Shown: piece after piece, positions 15,114-23,625 of the stretch
How the letters are laid out: each line of letters begins with the position of its first letter
Numbering within the stretch: position 1 is the first letter of the stretch
NCBI GenBank assembly: GCA_039980455.1
Contig: JBDXCG010000004.1
Span: 930,001 to 994,000 of the forward strand
Direction of reading: 5' to 3'
Length of the DNA: 64,000 nucleotides
Source: CALINF01 sp039980455
Lineage (GTDB): Bacteria > Pseudomonadota > Gammaproteobacteria > Pseudomonadales > Halieaceae
Notes under the pieces: model-generated
The model's database searches: none
Seen by the model: only the letters and a program-made list of their open reading frames with translations
What the model was told of the DNA's origin: nothing
Translations under genes and position numbers: made by a program

Positions 15114-17752
15114 GTAATGAGATACCCGAGTCGGACTATGCCAGTTTAAGAGGTAATGTAAGCCTGCTAGGGCGAATCCTGGGAGATACCATAGCCGACG
15201 CTGAGGGCGAAAATTTTCTCGCGCTGATCGAACGAATTCGTGGTCTTTCCAAAGGAGCTCGAGAGGGGGGGACGCACGAAAGAGCGGCCTTGTTGGAGGA
15301 ACTCCGAGGGCTGGATAACGACCAGCTTGTGCCCGTCGCCAGGGCGTTTGCTCAATTCCTCAACCTGGCCAATATCGCAGACCAGCATCATCTGGTTTCC
15401 CGCGAGATGGATCCTCTGTTATCAGCGTCGCGCAATATTGATAACAGTTTGCGGGAACTCGCTGAAGAAGGCGTTTCCAAGCAAGATATAGCGACCACGA
15501 TTGCCGAGCTGAAAATCGAGCTGGTTCTCACGGCGCATCCCACAGAGATTACCCGGCGTACGCTCATCCACAAGCACAGTGAGATTGGGCGTTGCCTGGG
15601 TCAGCTGGAGCTGGGCGGTCTGACTGAGCGCGAACGCGACATGCTGCAGACGCGCCTGCGAGAACTGATCATACAAATTTGGTACGGCGACGATTTCCGT
15701 CTAGCAAGGCCAACCCCTGTTGACGAAGCCAAGTGGGGATTTGCGGTAGTTGAAGAATCTCTGTGGCGTGCAGTTCCTGAATTCCTGCGCCGGCTCGATA
15801 AAGGATTGCTCGCGCACTGTGGGCATGGGCTTCCCCTTGATGCTGCACCAGTGTCTTTTGTGTCCTGGATGGGTGGCGATAGAGACGGTAACCCCAATGT
15901 TACGGCAACGATTACTCGTGAAGTGTTGTTGTTGAGTCGATGGCAGGCTGCGGATCTCTACCTGACAGACATCATGAACCTGTTGGAAGAACTCTCTATG
16001 ACGCGCTGCAACGAGCAGTTGCGTGAGCTTTCAGGCGGCGCTCATGAACCTTATCGTCAAGTGTTAAGAGAACTGCGAGCGTTGCTACGACGTACGCGCA
16101 GCGCCATCGAGGCAGAATTGGAGGGCGAGCAGCCACCAGAAGTTGAAATATTATCTGACATCGAGCAACTGCGGCAGCCCCTGGTAGCGTGCTACCAGTC
16201 CTTGATGGACTGTGGGATGGAGATAATAGCCAAAGGTGCGCTGCTTGATGTGCTGCGCAGAGTACAGTGCTTTGGCGTGCACCTGGTAAAACACGATATA
16301 CGCCAGGACAGCGCGCGCCATACGCAAGCGTTGTCAGAGATCACCTCTTTCCTGGGCCTGGGTGACTACGACACCTGGGATGAGCCTAGACGACAAGCAT
16401 TTTTGCTCGATGAACTGAGCAGTCAACGACCACTCGTGCCCCGTCATTGGACGCCGTCGGCAGATGTGCAGGAGGTTCTGGATACCTGTGCTGTGGCGGC
16501 CAACGCACAACCCGATGCGCTGGGGGCCTATGTCATCTCGATGGCCCGGCAGCCCTCTGACGTATTGGCGGTGCATTTGCTGTTGCAGGATGCCGGGGTG
16601 GGTGAACCTTTACCTGTCTCGCCACTGTTCGAAACGTTGGACGATTTGTCTCGGGCGAGGCAAGTCGTTGCGACGCTGCTGGAGAATGAATGGTACCGGG
16701 GGCAGATCGATTCCCAACTCATGGTGATGATTGGCTATTCTGATTCTGCCAAAGATGCGGGCGTGCTCGCAGCGTCGTGGGCTCAGTATCGCGCGCAGGA
16801 GTCGTTGCTGGAAATCTGCGCCGAATACGATGTTCAGCTCACGCTCTTTCATGGCCGAGGTGGCACGATAGGACGTGGTGGCGCCCCTGCAGGGGATGCA
16901 CTATTGTCCCAGCCTCCGGGTTCACTCAAGAATGGGCTTAGGGTGACAGAGCAGGGCGAGATGATTCGCACCAAGCTCGGTTGGACGTCACTAGCCGTAA
17001 AGACGTTGGCTCTTTACACCGGCGCAATCTGTCGCGCAAACCTCTTGACGCCGCCGGCACCGAAGCCCGAGTGGCGAGAAATGATGGACTTCATGTCGGA
17101 CGATTCCTGTGCCGCTTATCGCGCTGTGATTCGTGGTGAGCCTGAATTCGTTCCCTATTTTCGGCACGCAACGCCAGAGCAGGAGTTGGCCAAGTTGCCA
17201 CTGGGTTCGCGGCCCGCACGCCGAAAGGGTGGCGGTGGTATCGAGAGCCTGAGGGCAATCCCCTGGATATTTGCGTGGTCGCAAAATCGATTGATGTTAC
17301 CTGCATGGTTGGGCGCCGGCGCTGCGCTGCGCCAGGCAATTGAGAGGAGGGGTGGAAGCGAGTTGTTGCGGGAGATGTCTGATCACTGGCCATTTTTCTC
17401 CACTCGGCTCTCTATGCTGGAGATGGTGTTTGCCAAAGCAGATGCTGGCCTTTCTGCCTATTACGATGAGCTATTGGTACCCGAAACGCTTCAGAGTATT
17501 GGGCGTCAGTTGAGAGGGCAATTGCAGAGCGATACCGAGACGGTACTGTCTATTCTTGGCAGGGACACGTTGGTGTCCAGTCAGCCATGGACAGCAGAAT
17601 CCATGCGGCTGCGTAATATCTATACCGATCCACTGAATTTCCTGCAGGCTGAGTTGCTAAAACGCAACCGCCAGTCGCAGGAGGAGAAGCTCGATCGGGC
17701 GATCATGGTCACTATCGCAGGTATTGCAGCGGGTATGCGCAACACCGGTTGA
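15110..17752 (+). CDS. ppc: Phosphoenolpyruvate carboxylase
   Basis: 880 residues, normal for bacterial PEPC. Visible signatures are VLTAHPTEITRRT with the catalytic His (about residue 142), MGGDRDGNPNVT, the FHGRGGTIGRGGAPAGDALL glycine loop (about residue 580), and RAIPWIFAWSQNRLMLPAW. The enzyme makes oxaloacetate from PEP and bicarbonate to refill the TCA cycle. The start is a GTG overlapping the gap stop (GTGA); a TTG one codon earlier is also in frame. The C-terminus MRNTG matches the conserved glycine-ending tail of the family. Two hairpins follow within 70 bp. Confidence 0.95.
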   Translation: MSNEIPESDYASLRGNVSLLGRILGDTIADAEGENFLALIERIRGLSKGAREGGTHERAALLEELRGLDNDQLVPVARAFAQFLNLANIADQHHLVSREMDPLLSASRNIDNSLRELAEEGVSKQDIATTIAELKIELVLTAHPTEITRRTLIHKHSEIGRCLGQLELGGLTERERDMLQTRLRELIIQIWYGDDFRLARPTPVDEAKWGFAVVEESLWRAVPEFLRRLDKGLLAHCGHGLPLDAAPVSFVSWMGGDRDGNPNVTATITREVLLLSRWQAADLYLTDIMNLLEELSMTRCNEQLRELSGGAHEPYRQVLRELRALLRRTRSAIEAELEGEQPPEVEILSDIEQLRQPLVACYQSLMDCGMEIIAKGALLDVLRRVQCFGVHLVKHDIRQDSARHTQALSEITSFLGLGDYDTWDEPRRQAFLLDELSSQRPLVPRHWTPSADVQEVLDTCAVAANAQPDALGAYVISMARQPSDVLAVHLLLQDAGVGEPLPVSPLFETLDDLSRARQVVATLLENEWYRGQIDSQLMVMIGYSDSAKDAGVLAASWAQYRAQESLLEICAEYDVQLTLFHGRGGTIGRGGAPAGDALLSQPPGSLKNGLRVTEQGEMIRTKLGWTSLAVKTLALYTGAICRANLLTPPAPKPEWREMMDFMSDDSCAAYRAVIRGEPEFVPYFRHATPEQELAKLPLGSRPARRKGGGGIESLRAIPWIFAWSQNRLMLPAWLGAGAALRQAIERRGGSELLREMSDHWPFFSTRLSMLEMVFAKADAGLSAYYDELLVPETLQSIGRQLRGQLQSDTETVLSILGRDTLVSSQPWTAESMRLRNIYTDPLNFLQAELLKRNRQSQEEKLDRAIMVTIAGIAAGMRNTG

Positions 17753-17761
17753 TCTGCTCAT

Positions 17762-17822
17762 GACGCCGCATGAACGTGGCGTCCAGTCTTTGTTCAGGCG
17801 CTGTCGGTGGGCAGCGCCTGAA
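17762..17822 (+). terminator. Two hairpins downstream of ppc
   Basis: First GACGCCGC/GTGGCGTC (17762-17783; 8 pairs, one G-T), then a perfect 11-bp stem TTCAGGCGCTG/CAGCGCCTGAA with an 8-nt loop (17793-17822). Neither is followed by a T-run, so termination, if any, may be Rho-assisted or the stems may protect the 3' end. Confidence 0.5.
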
Positions 17823-17897
17823 ATCGAAACCGCTTCGGCTATCCGGCCGTAAAGTCAGCACTTGTTTGATAAATCCCTCTGATGTGGAGAGTGCGAC

Positions 17898-18332
17898 GTG
17901 AACGGAACCAATCTGGCGCTTATTTTCTTTACCTGTTTTGCCTTTGGGTTGCCGCTATGGGCAATGCAGAGCAATGATTATGACGGTCGCGATATTAATG
18001 GCTGCTCTGGTGAGTGCTACGAGCAGTGGAAAGAAGAGACCGGTGGTGTTGTGGCTGTGTCGGCAGCCAAGGCGGCGGCCAAGGCAGCTGCATCACCGCA
18101 AGAGTTAGGCAAAATGGCCTATGTGGGCTGTGTAGCCTGCCACGGAGCGGCTGGAGAAGGTGGTGTAGGGCCGCAGTTGGCCGGGCAGGCGATGGAATCC
18201 ATTGCCGACAAGCTCACACGCTACAAAAATGGTGAAACCGTAGGCGCTCACAGCGCTTTGATGTGGAGTCAAGCGGCTCAACTTGGCAGCGACGATATCG
18301 ACAATCTTGCGGCTTATGTGGGCACGCTCTGA
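17898..18332 (+). CDS. Small class I cytochrome c
   Basis: 144 residues with an N-terminal signal segment (LALIFFTCFAFGLPLWAM), a short Cys-containing linker (NGCSGEC), an Ala/Lys-rich stretch (about residues 54-66) and one haem domain. CVACH (residues 78-82) binds haem covalently, and Met122 in HSALMWSQ is the likely second axial ligand. It is a periplasmic electron carrier. The start is GTG, preceded by GGAG. It is an isolated gene between ppc and the peptide transporter, so its redox partner is unknown. The extra N-terminal Cys pair is not typical of simple class I cytochromes. Confidence 0.85.
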   Translation: MNGTNLALIFFTCFAFGLPLWAMQSNDYDGRDINGCSGECYEQWKEETGGVVAVSAAKAAAKAAASPQELGKMAYVGCVACHGAAGEGGVGPQLAGQAMESIADKLTRYKNGETVGAHSALMWSQAAQLGSDDIDNLAAYVGTL

Positions 18333-18455
18333 TCATACCCCGGTACGTGTAATAGATTGATGTGGCGCGCGCTGTTCAGCGTGCCTTCCCCTTATCCTGC
18401 GCTGGTTTTTCCTGTCCACTTCTGTACAGTTACCGTGATTGATTCAACACGTTAA

Positions 18456-20114
18456 TTGTCAGGAGCGGGTCCTCTGTTTTCCAAAAATTTTGTCACTATC
18501 ACGCTTGTGCTGGCCTTGCTGGGTTGTACTGGCGGTGAGTCCAATGTTGAGCTGGGTAATCGCGAGGGCATCCTTCATTACGGCAACGGCTCAGAACCCC
18601 AGGGTCTGGACCCCCATGTTGTTACGGGCGTACCAGAAAACAAGCTGATTAGAGCACTGTTCGAGGGGCTCACCGTAAAGAACCCCTATACGCTCGAACC
18701 CGAACCCGGCGTAGCAAGCAGCTGGGACATCAGTGAAGATGGTCGGGTCATTACGTTTCATATCAACCCAGAAGCGCGTTGGTCCAACGGCGATTCGTTC
18801 ACGGCACATGACTATGTTTGGTCGTGGGGTCGCGCTCTCGATCCGGCAATGGGTAATCTCTACGCCTATATGCTCTTCCCTGTTAAGAATGCACAAGCAT
18901 ATGCGACCGGTGAGCTAGCGGATTTTGGTGACGTGGGCGTAAAGGCATTGGATGACCTGACGCTCGAAGTAACCCTTACTGAGCCCACACCGTTCTTCCT
19001 TCAACTGATGGACCACTACAGCACGTTTGCTGTTCATCGTCCTACTATCGAAAAATTTGGTAAGAAAACCGATCGATTTACCAAGTGGACTCGAGTTGAG
19101 AATATTGTCAGCAATGGACCTTTTGTTCTGTCTGAGTGGAAACTCAACCGCCGTATCAGCATGGTAAAAAGCTCTACCTACTGGGACAAGGATAAGGTCG
19201 AGCTCAACGGAGTAGTGTTCTATCCGACTGAAAATTTGGTTAGCGAGGAGCGCATGTTCAGGGTGGGACAGCTGCACTACACACAGAGCATCCCGCTAGA
19301 CAAGATAACGGTATACCGGGCGATGGAAGATACGCCTTATGTGCAGGCACCCTATCTAGGGACCTACTTTTACCTGGTGAATACCAAACGCCCCCCACTG
19401 AATGATGTGAAGGTCAGGCAGGCATTGTCCATGGCGGTTAATCGCGATTCTCTTAATAATACTGTGCTCAAAGAATCCGCAGTTGCTGCCTACAGTATTA
19501 CACCGCCGGGTACGCTCGGGTATCAGCCGCCCAAGCTATTTGATTACAACCCGGAGCTTGCGCGTCGCTTACTCGCCGAAGCGGGATATCCCGATGGGGA
19601 AGGGTGGCCTGGTATTGAATTGATCTATAACACCTCTGAGAGTCATAGGCAGGTGGCGGTTGCGTTGCAGCAAATGTGGAAAGACGAACTTAACATCGAA
19701 ATCACTATTGCGAACCAGGAGTGGAAAGTCTATCTGGACTCAGTGACGCAGATGAATTTCGATATCGCACGCCGCGGCTGGATTGGAGACTACGTAGATG
19801 CCAACAATTTTCTCGATCTGTACCTTACCGATGGCGGCAACAACAATACGGGGTTTGCCGATCCAATCTATGATGATTTGATTGGCACCAAAGCGCCGCA
19901 AGCCAAAACGCGCGAAGAGCGCTACGCTGTGTTTTACGAGGCTGAAACCCGGTTGATGGAGCAGATGCCCATCATTCCAATTTATACCTACACCAGCAAA
20001 CATCTTGTGCATCCCAGTGTGAAAGGCTTGCCCTCGAACTTGATGGACTCGCTCAATCTCAAATATGTCTGGCTGGACCCCGCAGAGAAGCTGCCGGAGC
20101 TGAGAAAGAAATAA
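18456..20114 (+). CDS. Oligopeptide-type ABC transporter substrate-binding lipoprotein 1
   Basis: About 550 residues of the SBP family 5 (OppA-like) fold. It has the typical GSEPQGLDPHVVTG opening, VASSWDISEDGRVITFHI, and INPEARWSNGDSFTAHDYVW segments. The signal peptide ends in the lipobox LALLGC. The in-frame TTG at 18456 sits before a good ribosome site (AGGAG, 18461-18465), so translation may instead start at the CTG at 18474, 8 nt after it, giving MLFSKNFVTITLVLALLGC. The protein probably captures oligopeptides in the periplasm. It is first of five same-strand genes, with a 1-nt overlap (TAATG) to a paralogous binding protein. Confidence 0.85.
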   Translation: MSGAGPLFSKNFVTITLVLALLGCTGGESNVELGNREGILHYGNGSEPQGLDPHVVTGVPENKLIRALFEGLTVKNPYTLEPEPGVASSWDISEDGRVITFHINPEARWSNGDSFTAHDYVWSWGRALDPAMGNLYAYMLFPVKNAQAYATGELADFGDVGVKALDDLTLEVTLTEPTPFFLQLMDHYSTFAVHRPTIEKFGKKTDRFTKWTRVENIVSNGPFVLSEWKLNRRISMVKSSTYWDKDKVELNGVVFYPTENLVSEERMFRVGQLHYTQSIPLDKITVYRAMEDTPYVQAPYLGTYFYLVNTKRPPLNDVKVRQALSMAVNRDSLNNTVLKESAVAAYSITPPGTLGYQPPKLFDYNPELARRLLAEAGYPDGEGWPGIELIYNTSESHRQVAVALQQMWKDELNIEITIANQEWKVYLDSVTQMNFDIARRGWIGDYVDANNFLDLYLTDGGNNNTGFADPIYDDLIGTKAPQAKTREERYAVFYEAETRLMEQMPIIPIYTYTSKHLVHPSVKGLPSNLMDSLNLKYVWLDPAEKLPELRKK

Positions 20115-21799
20115 TGATGCGGGAGTTGATCAGTTTGCACATCAGAACTGAGCGGCTCATTTCTTTCGCATGGTTGGTATTCACCATGTTAGTGCTTGCA
20201 GCGTGCTCTTCATCTGAGTCGAATGTGTCGCTGGGTAACCGCACTGGCGTGTTGTACTACGGCATTGGAGCAGAAGTACAAACGCTAGATCCTCATGTTG
20301 TTTCAGATACGATTGCCTGGGAAATTAGTGGTGCATTGTTCGAAGGCTTGATTCGACACAATGCTGAAACGATGCAGCCTGAGCCCGGCGTGGCGCAATC
20401 CTGGGATATTAGTGACGACGGGCTGACTCTGGTTTTTCATTTGAACCCCGAGGCCCGGTGGAGTAACGGTGACCCTGTTACAGCTGAGGACTTCGTCTGG
20501 TCGTGGAGGCGATCTCTGCACCCCGCCATGGGGAATGTTTTGACCGACAGCATGTATCCAATCAAGAACGCCGAACCTTATTCCAAAGGTGTGATTGAAG
20601 ATCCTGAAGCGCTTGGCGTAAGAGCGCTCGGCCCACACACATTGCAAGTAGAACTGGAAAACCCAACGCCCCATTTACTGTATGTGTTGGATTCCCCAAT
20701 AGCGGTACCAGTGCATAGGGCGACGATAGAGGCCCACGGAGCGCCAATGGCGCGTTACACCAAATGGACGCGCGTAGAAAATATGGTCAGCAATGGGCCC
20801 TTTCGCTTGGCGCAGTGGAAGATGTATAGATTCTTGCGCGTGGAGCGCAACGAAACATATTGGGATGCAAGTAACGTCGCCTTGAACGCGATCGTGTTCA
20901 AGCCGGTTGATAGCGACACTGTAGAAGAGAAAATGTTTCGTGCCGGACAGTTGCATGTGACTTTTCAGTTACCCGTCACCAAGATACCAGCTTACAAAGC
21001 AGTGGTTGATTCCCCCTATGTTGAAGCCCCGCTATTGGGTTCATACTATTATCTGTTCAATATTGATCGTCCGCCCGTAGATGACATCCGTGTGCGCGAA
21101 GCGCTGTCGCTTGCGATAGATAGAGACCTCTTGGTTGAGAAGGTCTTACTGGGCACCGAGAGGCCATCTGCGTCAATGGTTCCCGCTGGTATACCTGGTT
21201 ACGCTGCCCAGCAACATGCCGTATTTAACCCTGACCGCGCTCGTGAACTGCTGGCTGAGGCTGGCTATCCTGAGGGTGCGGGGTGGCCTGGTCTGGAACT
21301 GTTCTACAATACCAGTGAAAATCATCGCAGGATTGCAGTTGCCGCGCAGCAGATGTGGAAAGAGCATCTCAATCTAGACATTGAGCTGACTAATCAGGAA
21401 TGGAAAGTTTATCTTGATACTGTTGATAGCAGAAAGTTCAGGATGGCGCGTATGAGTTGGATTGGTGTCTTTCCTGGGCCTGCTACTTTTCTCGACCGGT
21501 TCGTCACCGGAGGAGCCAGCAATCGCATCGGGTTTAGCAACGAGCGGTATGACGAGCTGATACAACACCTAGCCCCCAAGGCCAAATCGCGTGACCAGCG
21601 CTTTGAGTTGATGAGCGAAGCAGAGAAAATTTTTATGCAAGAAGTGCCAGTGATTCCATTGTATAACCGCAATGGAAAGCATCTGGTGCAGCCAAGCGTG
21701 CGAGGGTATTACCCGAATATTCTGGAGTATCGAAATTTCAAGCAGGTGAGCCTGGATCCCGATGTGGGTATCTGGCAGTGGCCGAGCGAGGACGAGTAA
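20114..21799 (+). CDS. Oligopeptide-type ABC transporter substrate-binding lipoprotein 2
   Basis: 561 residues, clearly paralogous to the preceding protein: both carry a SNV.LGNR.G.L.YG...E.Q.LDPHVV opening, WTRVEN.VSNGPF, and NTSE.HR..VA.QQMWK. The lipobox is LVLAAC. Tandem binding proteins sharing one permease usually differ in ligand, so this copy probably widens the range of peptides taken up. Its start overlaps the previous stop, and the permease gene begins 3 nt after its stop. Confidence 0.85.
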   Translation: MMRELISLHIRTERLISFAWLVFTMLVLAACSSSESNVSLGNRTGVLYYGIGAEVQTLDPHVVSDTIAWEISGALFEGLIRHNAETMQPEPGVAQSWDISDDGLTLVFHLNPEARWSNGDPVTAEDFVWSWRRSLHPAMGNVLTDSMYPIKNAEPYSKGVIEDPEALGVRALGPHTLQVELENPTPHLLYVLDSPIAVPVHRATIEAHGAPMARYTKWTRVENMVSNGPFRLAQWKMYRFLRVERNETYWDASNVALNAIVFKPVDSDTVEEKMFRAGQLHVTFQLPVTKIPAYKAVVDSPYVEAPLLGSYYYLFNIDRPPVDDIRVREALSLAIDRDLLVEKVLLGTERPSASMVPAGIPGYAAQQHAVFNPDRARELLAEAGYPEGAGWPGLELFYNTSENHRRIAVAAQQMWKEHLNLDIELTNQEWKVYLDTVDSRKFRMARMSWIGVFPGPATFLDRFVTGGASNRIGFSNERYDELIQHLAPKAKSRDQRFELMSEAEKIFMQEVPVIPLYNRNGKHLVQPSVRGYYPNILEYRNFKQVSLDPDVGIWQWPSEDE

Positions 21800-21802
21800 A
21801 CT

Positions 21803-22735
21803 ATGTGGCGTTTTTTGACGAGTAGGGTATTGCAATCGATACCCGTAATTTTAGCGGTGATAACGGTCACCTTCTTCCTTGTGCGTGTCGCTCCTGGCGG
21901 GCCGTTCTCCAGCGAAAAGGCAGTAATGCCCGAGGTAAAAGCCGCGCTCGAAGCTCAGTATCGATTGGATCAGCCCCTGTTTCAGCAATATCTGGCCTAT
22001 CTGGGAGATCTTGCGCACGGTGATCTGGGCCCGTCTTTCAAGTATCCCGGCCGTGATGTAAACGAATTGATTGCTGCGGGTCTACCCGTAACGGCAGAGC
22101 TAGGCTTTTATGCGCTGCTGGTGGCGGTAATTATTGGCGGGCTTGCAGGCGTGCTCGCCTCGTTGAAACCCAATACCGCGCAGGATTATGTGCCGATGAC
22201 GGCGGCCATGATTGGAATCTGTATGCCGTCATTTTTGCTTGGGCCGCTGCTGGTGCTGGTATTTGGTATCTATCTCGATTGGTTGCCGGTGTCGGGCTGG
22301 GGGGATATCCCCGGCGACAAGCTGTTACCCGCAATTACGCTGGGTTCCGCCTATGCGGCTTACATAGCGCGGTTGAGCCGCGCAGGCATGCTGGAGGTGA
22401 TGTCTCAGGATTATATTCGCACCGCTCGGGCCAAGGGCTTGCCCGAATGGCAGGTGGTGGTGAAGCACGCGCTGCGCGGTGGCCTGATCCCGGTGGTGGC
22501 GTTTCTGGGGCCTGCGTTCGCTGGACTGCTGGCAGGTTCCTTTGTGGTAGAAACTATATTCCAGATACCCGGTCTTGGCCGTTTCTACGTGCAGGCTGCG
22601 TTTAACCGCGACTACACGATGATTCTTGGAACGACAGTATTTCTCTCTACGCTGATCGTGGTCTTCAATCTTCTGTCAGATATTCTCGCGGCGTGGATGA
22701 ACCCACGCTTGCGTGCTCAGTTTGGAGACCACTGA
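21803..22735 (+). CDS. ABC transporter permease, OppB/DppB type
   Basis: 310 residues. An N-terminal helix (SIPVILAVITVTFFLVRVAPGG) is followed by the binding-protein-dependent permease domain. The cytoplasmic EAA loop is visible near DYIRTARAKGLPEWQVVVKH, the site that contacts the ATPase. It is the inner-membrane half-channel of the peptide importer. The TGA overlaps the ATG of the second permease (ATGA). Confidence 0.92.
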   Translation: MWRFLTSRVLQSIPVILAVITVTFFLVRVAPGGPFSSEKAVMPEVKAALEAQYRLDQPLFQQYLAYLGDLAHGDLGPSFKYPGRDVNELIAAGLPVTAELGFYALLVAVIIGGLAGVLASLKPNTAQDYVPMTAAMIGICMPSFLLGPLLVLVFGIYLDWLPVSGWGDIPGDKLLPAITLGSAYAAYIARLSRAGMLEVMSQDYIRTARAKGLPEWQVVVKHALRGGLIPVVAFLGPAFAGLLAGSFVVETIFQIPGLGRFYVQAAFNRDYTMILGTTVFLSTLIVVFNLLSDILAAWMNPRLRAQFGDH

Positions 22736-23622
22736 TGACTACGCAGATAATTTCGGATATTGAAGAAGCAGAGAAAGGCACTTCGCTCTGGAAAGACGCC
22801 TGGTTGCGTTTGCGCAAAAACAGATTGGCCGTCATTGGGCTGGGGACGCTGGTGTTCTTCATTGCGATTGCGCTACTCACGCCCTGGATTGCCCCTTACA
22901 GCTATCAGGCGCAAAACCTAGATCTGGGGGCAACTCCACCCTCGGCCGCACACTGGCTGGGTACGGATATTTTTGGCCGCGATATGCTCACACAAATAAT
23001 GTACGGCGGTAGAATCTCGCTGGCCGTTGGCTTTGTTGCCACAGCAGTTGCCTTGGTGATCGGTATCACGTGGGGTGCAATCGCTGGTTATGCTGGTGGG
23101 CGAGTGGATGCTGTGATGATGCGTCTCGTAGACATTCTCTATGCCCTGCCATTCATGATTTTCATTGTATTGTTGATGGTGGTTTTTGGGCGCAATATGT
23201 TGCTGCTGTTTCTGGCTATCGGGGCGGTTGAGTGGCTAACCATGGCGCGTATTATGCGCAGCCAGGTCCAGTCGCTGCGGCAGCAGGAATTTGTAGAAGC
23301 TGCCGTGTCTTTAGGCCTGTCGCCTGCCACGATTATCCGGCGCCACATTGTGCCCAATGCATTGGGTCCAATCATTGTGTACACCACACTCACCATTCCC
23401 AGCGTTATGTTGCTGGAGGCATTCCTCAGCTTCCTGGGCTTAGGTATTCAGCCGCCGCAAACATCCTGGGGATTGTTAATCAGTTACGGGGCCGAGACCA
23501 TGGAAGAGTTTCCCTGGTTACTTATTTTCCCCGGTCTTGCGCTTACTTTAACGCTGTTCTCACTAAACTTTTTGGGCGATGGCCTGCGCGATGCGCTGGA
23601 CGTACGCGGATCGAGGGATTAA
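22735..23622 (+). CDS. ABC transporter permease, OppC/DppC type
   Basis: 295 residues from the ATG that overlaps the previous stop. The N-terminal OppC-type segment (LWKDAWLRLRKNRLAVIGL) is followed by the short periplasmic motif HWLGTDIFGRDMLTQIMYGG, a signature of OppC/DppC. The EAA loop is at FVEAAVSLGLSPATIIRRH. It pairs with the previous protein in the membrane channel. Confidence 0.92.
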   Translation: MTTQIISDIEEAEKGTSLWKDAWLRLRKNRLAVIGLGTLVFFIAIALLTPWIAPYSYQAQNLDLGATPPSAAHWLGTDIFGRDMLTQIMYGGRISLAVGFVATAVALVIGITWGAIAGYAGGRVDAVMMRLVDILYALPFMIFIVLLMVVFGRNMLLLFLAIGAVEWLTMARIMRSQVQSLRQQEFVEAAVSLGLSPATIIRRHIVPNALGPIIVYTTLTIPSVMLLEAFLSFLGLGIQPPQTSWGLLISYGAETMEEFPWLLIFPGLALTLTLFSLNFLGDGLRDALDVRGSRD

Positions 23623-23625
23623 CTG

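Noticed and set aside
15167..17393. Several 60-100 codon minus-strand frames inside ppc
   Set aside because: Antisense shadows of a full-length PEP carboxylase with all motifs intact.
17898..18332. Cytochrome oxidase subunit reading of the small cytochrome c
   Set aside because: No oxidase genes are adjacent and only a single small haem domain is present.
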